NCBI GenBank assembly: GCA_018055865.1
Contig: JAGPGR010000055.1
Span: 1 to 9,289, forward strand
Direction of reading: 5' to 3'
Length of the DNA: 9,289 nucleotides
DNA from: Paludibacteraceae bacterium
GTDB lineage: Bacteria > Bacteroidota > Bacteroidia > Bacteroidales > Paludibacteraceae
The notes beneath the pieces were generated by a model. It was not told where the DNA came from, did not search any database, and saw only the letters and a program-made list of their open reading frames with translations. Both the position numbers and the translations under genes were made by a program. Every line of letters begins with the position of its first letter. Within the stretch, counting starts at the first letter, position 1. Positions 7,010 to 9,289 of the stretch are shown here, in pieces.

Positions 7010-7411
7010 TTAAAGAGAGTTGTATTGTTCGTTGATTTTTGCTGCAATTTCAGCCATTTCATCCGGTGCCGGTTTCAGTTTCGGATTGCCGATATTCATA
7101 TCCGATTCCCGATTGATTGGAATGAGATGAATGTGAGTGTGAGGCACTTCCAATCCGATTACAGTAATCCCAATTCGTTTGCAGGGCATAGCTTTTTCAA
7201 TAGCGCTTGCAACCCGTTTTGAGAATTGCATCAGGCCGGCGTATGTGTTGTCATCCAGGCGAAAGATGTAATCTTCTTCGGTTTTCTTAGGTACCACCAG
7301 CGTGTGACCTTTTGCCATGGGGTTGATATCCAGAAAAGCGTAAAAGTCTTCATCCTCAGCTACTTTGTAGCTTGGAATTTCACCTGCTATTATTCTGCTG
7401 AAAATTGTCAT
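7010..7411 (-). CDS. HIT-family (histidine triad) hydrolase, HINT-like
   Basis: A cytosolic nucleotide-binding protein that hydrolyses the phosphoramidate or phosphate bond of adenosine conjugates such as AMP-lysine or dinucleoside polyphosphates. The active site HTHIHL (91-96) is the HxHxH histidine triad, preceded by the usual GLEVP. The N-terminal TIFSRIIAGEIPSYKV (2-17) and DINPMAKGHTLVVPK (28-42) are typical of the HINT branch. At 133 residues from the ATG at 7411 it has the normal length. I prefer this start to the ATG at 7417 because family members begin directly with M-x-IFxKII. The gene lies 138 nt downstream of greA and 40 nt upstream of the small helix-turn-helix gene. Confidence 0.95.
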   Translation of the reverse strand: MTIFSRIIAGEIPSYKVAEDEDFYAFLDINPMAKGHTLVVPKKTEEDYIFRLDDNTYAGLMQFSKRVASAIEKAMPCKRIGITVIGLEVPHTHIHLIPINRESDMNIGNPKLKPAPDEMAEIAAKINEQYNSL

Positions 7412-7425
7412 AAGCATGAAGATTA

Positions 7426-7467
7426 TTGAAGTTTGAACTTTGAAGTTTGAAACACGAAGTACGAAGT
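7426..7467. repeat. Short tandem repeats upstream of the HIT gene
   Basis: TTGAAGTTTGAAC (7426-7438) is repeated almost exactly as TTGAAGTTTGAAAC (7440-7453). It is followed by two copies of ACGAAGT (7454-7460 and 7461-7467). They lie in the leader region just before the HIT start. No function is evident; low-complexity strings of this type are frequent in Bacteroidota spacers. Confidence 0.6.
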
Positions 7468-7549
7468 CTGTTTGCCTTTAGCAGGATTGAAAATTGAAGT
7501 GATTCTTAATGTCAAAGGGGCTATTAACTACGGGCTTTCTTTTTGCCGC

Positions 7550-8020
7550 TTAGAGTGTAATATCCATCACCTCAAATTCCATCACACCCGACGGTACTTG
7601 CACAGTGGCTTTTTCGCCCACTTTTTTACCGAGCAGACCTTTGGCAATGGGAGTTGTCACAGAGAGTTTTCCTTCTTTGAGGTTGGCTTCACTTTCAGAT
7701 ACTATCAGATAAGTCATTATCTGGTTACTTTTTGTGTTCCTGATTTTCACACGGGTAAGGATTTGTACATCTTTGGTGGATATGCGGCTCTCGTCAATCA
7801 TGCGGGCTGAGCCAATGATGTCTTTCAGCTCGGCAATTTTCATCTCAAGCATTCCCTGCGCTTCTTTTGCCGCATCGTATTCTGCATTTTCAGATAAATC
7901 TCCCTTGTCGCGTGCTTCGGCTATGAGTTTTGAAATAGCCGGACGTTGTACATTTTCCATATCATTCAGATCGTTGACTAATTTTTTATAGCCCTCAGCG
8001 GTCATGTATGTTACTGCCAT
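7550..8020 (-). CDS. greA: Transcription elongation factor GreA
   Basis: GreA enters the secondary channel of backtracked RNA polymerase and stimulates cleavage of the misaligned RNA 3' end, so that elongation resumes. The N-terminal coiled-coil finger covers about 8-75 and carries at its tip GDLSENAEYDAAKEAQ (40-55), with acidic residues Asp41 and Glu44 that position the catalytic metal. The C-terminal FKBP-like domain has the family block TTPIAKGLLGKKVGE (122-136). Length is 156 residues, as usual. I use the ATG at 8020; an internal ATG at 8005 would also leave the finger intact. A consensus promoter lies about 90 nt upstream, followed by a leader hairpin. No clear terminator follows, so HIT may be co-transcribed. 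Confidence 0.97.
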   Translation of the reverse strand: MAVTYMTAEGYKKLVNDLNDMENVQRPAISKLIAEARDKGDLSENAEYDAAKEAQGMLEMKIAELKDIIGSARMIDESRISTKDVQILTRVKIRNTKSNQIMTYLIVSESEANLKEGKLSVTTPIAKGLLGKKVGEKATVQVPSGVMEFEVMDITL

Positions 8021-8052
8021 AATGGTAATAGTTTAAGTTAGAGAAAAACAAA

Positions 8053-8084
8053 GAGAATTCCAACAAATTATCGCTGGAACTCTC
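8053..8084 (-). promoter_or_regulatory. Hairpin in the greA leader, possible attenuator
   Basis: GAGAATTCCA (8053-8062) pairs with TGGAACTCTC (8075-8084), 9 of 10 positions, around a 12-nt loop. On the - strand it is followed by a T-rich stretch (TTTGTTTTTCTC), like a weak intrinsic terminator. It lies downstream of the likely greA promoter and only 32 nt before the ATG, so it would be in the greA leader RNA. It could instead end read-through from the upstream gene. Confidence 0.5.
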
Positions 8085-8107
8085 CCCTGTAGGTTTAATT
8101 ACGTATG

Positions 8108-8138
8108 CAAAGATACTGATTTTTTTTGAAATTCAAAA
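8108..8138 (-). promoter_or_regulatory. Bacteroidota-type promoter of greA
   Basis: On the - strand the -7 element TATCTTTG (8115-8108) matches TAnnTTTG exactly. A -33 element TTTTG lies at 8138-8134, 18 nt upstream. Spacing is at the short end of the usual range. The expected start of transcription is near 8100, which gives a leader of about 80 nt. Confidence 0.65.
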
Positions 8139-8176
8139 TAATTAGTTAAAAATTTGAACCCGTAAAAAATTTTATT

Positions 8177-8713
8177 TTAACTATATTTTCTCTGAAAAAT
8201 CTCGGAATAGATAAATGCCTTTTTAGCTTCCTCTGTGCTATCCAGGTTGATATCTGTATGCCTGAAATCTGCCTCGTTTTCTGGCTCCGGATCGGATTCC
8301 CAAAGAGAACTTTTCTTTTTAAAAATACTTTCCTTGATTTGCTTTCTTGCCCTGAGTTTACTGAAATCTGTTGACATTTCATAGCTCATGGTCTCGAATC
8401 GCGAAGGTTCGTACTCCGGCGACCAGATTTCTTCTGAAGAATCTGCCGGAATGATTTGCCTGGATGTTTTTACGTCAGGTTTTGAAGCCGGAATCAAAAC
8501 CGGTCTGTCCAAAACTGTTGTTTCGGAAGGAACCGCTTCCTGCAGGGGCTTTTCCACCATCTCTTCGAATTCTTCCCACGATTTGGGCAACTGGTCAAAG
8601 ATCGATTTCTTTTTCTCAGGAACCTTCACGTCTTTTTTCTTTTTGCCCAAAAGTCCGCTCAGAGCAAATACTGCTAAAAGGATGAAGTAAATATAATCAC
8701 CGATATTTTCCAT
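8177..8713 (-). CDS. Hypothetical protein with single N-terminal membrane anchor
   Basis: I do not recognise a named family. From the ATG at 8713 the product has 178 residues. Residues 6-23 (YIYFILLAVFALSGLLG region) form one transmembrane helix, followed at once by KKKK (24-27) and KKK (34-36), so the C-terminal 150 residues are predicted to be cytoplasmic. The rest is highly charged and mostly without hydrophobic core (Pro/Glu/Ser-rich about 55-115), suggesting a disordered tether. The C-terminus, EEAKKAFIYSEIFQRKYS (161-178), looks like a short amphipathic helix and is the part most likely to be conserved. The longer frame from 8806 would run into the upstream small-RNA unit and bury the membrane helix, so I reject it. 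A - strand TAATATTG at about 8734-8741 resembles a -7 element. The gene precedes greA, from which it is separated by the greA promoter. Confidence 0.8.
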   Translation of the reverse strand: MENIGDYIYFILLAVFALSGLLGKKKKDVKVPEKKKSIFDQLPKSWEEFEEMVEKPLQEAVPSETTVLDRPVLIPASKPDVKTSRQIIPADSSEEIWSPEYEPSRFETMSYEMSTDFSKLRARKQIKESIFKKKSSLWESDPEPENEADFRHTDINLDSTEEAKKAFIYSEIFQRKYS

Positions 8714-8773
8714 AAAGTCTGAATAATCTTTTGCAATATTACAAAAAAGTTTTGATATAACGCTAACCTGTGT

Positions 8774-8856
8774 AAAAAAACAATGGGTAACTTCACAGCC
8801 ACCCATTGCTACATTTTAACCTAAACCTTAATTATGAAAAATTTATCTGTTTGTTT
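8774..8856 (-). ncRNA. Candidate small RNA, unit 1 of a tandem pair
   Basis: On the - strand the -7 element TATCTTTG (8870-8863) and a -33 TTTG (8893-8890), 19 nt apart, match the Bacteroidota promoter. Transcription would begin near 8856. The unit ends with a perfect 8-bp hairpin, CAATGGGT/ACCCATTG (8781-8788 with 8801-8808), around a 12-nt loop and followed by seven T residues (8780-8774), a standard intrinsic terminator. The predicted RNA is about 80 nt. The 5' part is A/U-rich and contains AATTAAGGTTTAGGTTAAA. There is no convincing reading frame on this strand. I know of no name for it; it may belong to a described RNA family. Confidence 0.6.
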
Positions 8857-8870
8857 ACGTTGCAAAGATA
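8774..8870. repeat. 97-bp direct repeat, copy 1
   Basis: Identical to 8933-9029 over its first 86 bp (8774-8859), with only two differences in the remaining 11 bp (8860 and 8867). The period is 159 bp. The repeat contains a whole promoter-to-terminator unit, so a complete small-RNA gene has been duplicated. Sequence outside the repeat is unrelated apart from A/T richness. Confidence 0.95.
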
Positions 8871-8893
8871 TAATAATTTTTAAATGTGCCAAA
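8863..8893 (-). promoter_or_regulatory. Promoter of small RNA unit 1
   Basis: TTTG (8893-8890), a 19-nt spacer and TATCTTTG (8870-8863) on the - strand form an exact match to TTTG-N19-TAnnTTTG. Confidence 0.65.
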
Positions 8894-8932
8894 AGAAAAA
8901 GAATAATTTTTAAAAAGTTTTTTAATATCTTA

Positions 8933-9015
8933 AAAAAAACAATGGGTAACTTCACAGCCACCCATTGCTACATTTTAACCTAAACCTTAATTATGAAAAA
9001 TTTATCTGTTTGTTT
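8933..9015 (-). ncRNA. Candidate small RNA, unit 2 of a tandem pair
   Basis: Second copy of the unit at 8774-8856, identical through the transcribed part. Its -7 element is TATATTTG (9029-9022), which still fits TAnnTTTG although it differs from copy 1. Its -33 element is only TTG (9052-9050), 20 nt away. The terminator is the same hairpin (8940-8947 with 8960-8967) followed by eight T residues (8939-8932). The two copies should make identical RNAs but may differ in promoter strength. Confidence 0.57.
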
Positions 9016-9029
9016 ACGATGCAAATATA
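8933..9029. repeat. 97-bp direct repeat, copy 2
   Basis: Partner of the repeat at 8774-8870. The two positions that differ fall at and just below the -7 element, while the terminator, loop and central sequence are unchanged. Confidence 0.95.
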
Positions 9030-9060
9030 ATATGGGTTTTGATATAATGCAAGTTTTTAT

Positions 9061-9289
9061 GTAAAATATTTAGTAAATGTGTCAAAATATTTCTAATTTG
9101 TTTATAATCAGTAATTTGATTTCCATTTGTTTCTTTCGAAGCAAGCGTTTTTCGCAACTTGATCTTATCAATAGATGAACTGTTTGAAAGCATGTTACTA
9201 CGGAGTGATTTTTTTCGAAAAATAACATATTACAAACAGCTGATTCAGGCAACTAACGTAAATCAGGTACGAATGTCGTTTTTATTTAT
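9061..9289. other. Non-coding or unresolved end of window
   Basis: A/T-rich sequence with stops in all frames at short intervals; the longest stretch is about 34 codons from an ATG near 9078 on the + strand and resembles nothing. A perfect palindrome TTTTTCGAAAAA lies at 9211-9222. I see no gene here, though the last bases could be the leader of a gene beyond the window. Confidence 0.5.

Noticed and set aside
7500..7549. Terminator between greA and the HIT gene
   Set aside because: The G/C-rich stretches here (GGGGCTATT, TACGGGCTTT) are arranged as near-direct rather than inverted repeats and do not form a stem.
8143..8183. Possible terminator of the membrane-anchored protein gene: TAGTTAAAA paired with TTTTAACTA
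   Set aside because: The 9-bp stem is entirely A/T except one pair, overlaps the stop codon and is not followed by a clean T-run, so it is too weak to call.
8834..8983. 49-codon frame on the + strand starting MKNLSVCLR
   Set aside because: It runs through the spacer and into the next repeat's terminator hairpin, only its first part is shared with copy 2, and promoter and terminator signals point to the - strand.

Overview
The window looks like a chromosomal segment from a member of the Bacteroidota, most probably order Bacteroidales. Four things point there. DnaK is Bacteroidales-like in sequence and C-terminal tail. Exported proteins have signal peptides ending in an 'AQ'-type junction. Shine-Dalgarno sequences are weak or absent. 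Several intergenic sites match the Bacteroidota sigma-factor pattern TTTG-N18..20-TAnnTTTG. No rRNA, tRNA, CRISPR array, integrase or transposase was seen.

Positions 1-1500 (+ strand) hold two genes that look co-transcribed. The first is an alpha/beta-hydrolase of the acetyl-xylan/feruloyl-esterase type, cut at its 5' end by the window edge. The second is a secreted family-16 glycoside hydrolase of the laminarinase type. Together they suggest the end of a polysaccharide-degradation cluster. Positions 1501-1777 are non-coding and contain a possible terminator and a striking G-rich/C-rich inverted repeat.

Positions 1778-2833 (- strand) hold the most unusual coding remnant: the C-terminal PIWI half of a prokaryotic Argonaute, with substituted catalytic positions and no upstream start codon. 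It is fused in frame to a segment that does not look like Argonaute. It is best read as a broken gene lying between dnaK and the glycoside hydrolase.

Positions 2911-4912 (- strand) are an intact dnaK with a very clear terminator. From 5088 to 8713 everything is on the - strand. In transcription order the genes are: a small membrane-anchored protein of unknown function (8713-8177), greA with a promoter and hairpin leader (8020-7550), a HIT-family hydrolase (7411-7010), a 58-residue helix-turn-helix protein (6969-6793), rimM (6734-6216), and two tandem paralogous small outer-membrane proteins (6127-5645 and 5635-5150) ending in a strong terminator. These are mostly housekeeping functions: transcript cleavage, nucleotide-conjugate hydrolysis and ribosome maturation.

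Positions 8774-9029 hold two near-identical 97-bp units, 159 bp apart. On the - strand each carries a Bacteroidota-type promoter, about 80 nt of transcribed sequence and a hairpin followed by a T-run. They are best explained as a tandem pair of small-RNA genes. Positions 9061-9289 show no supportable gene.
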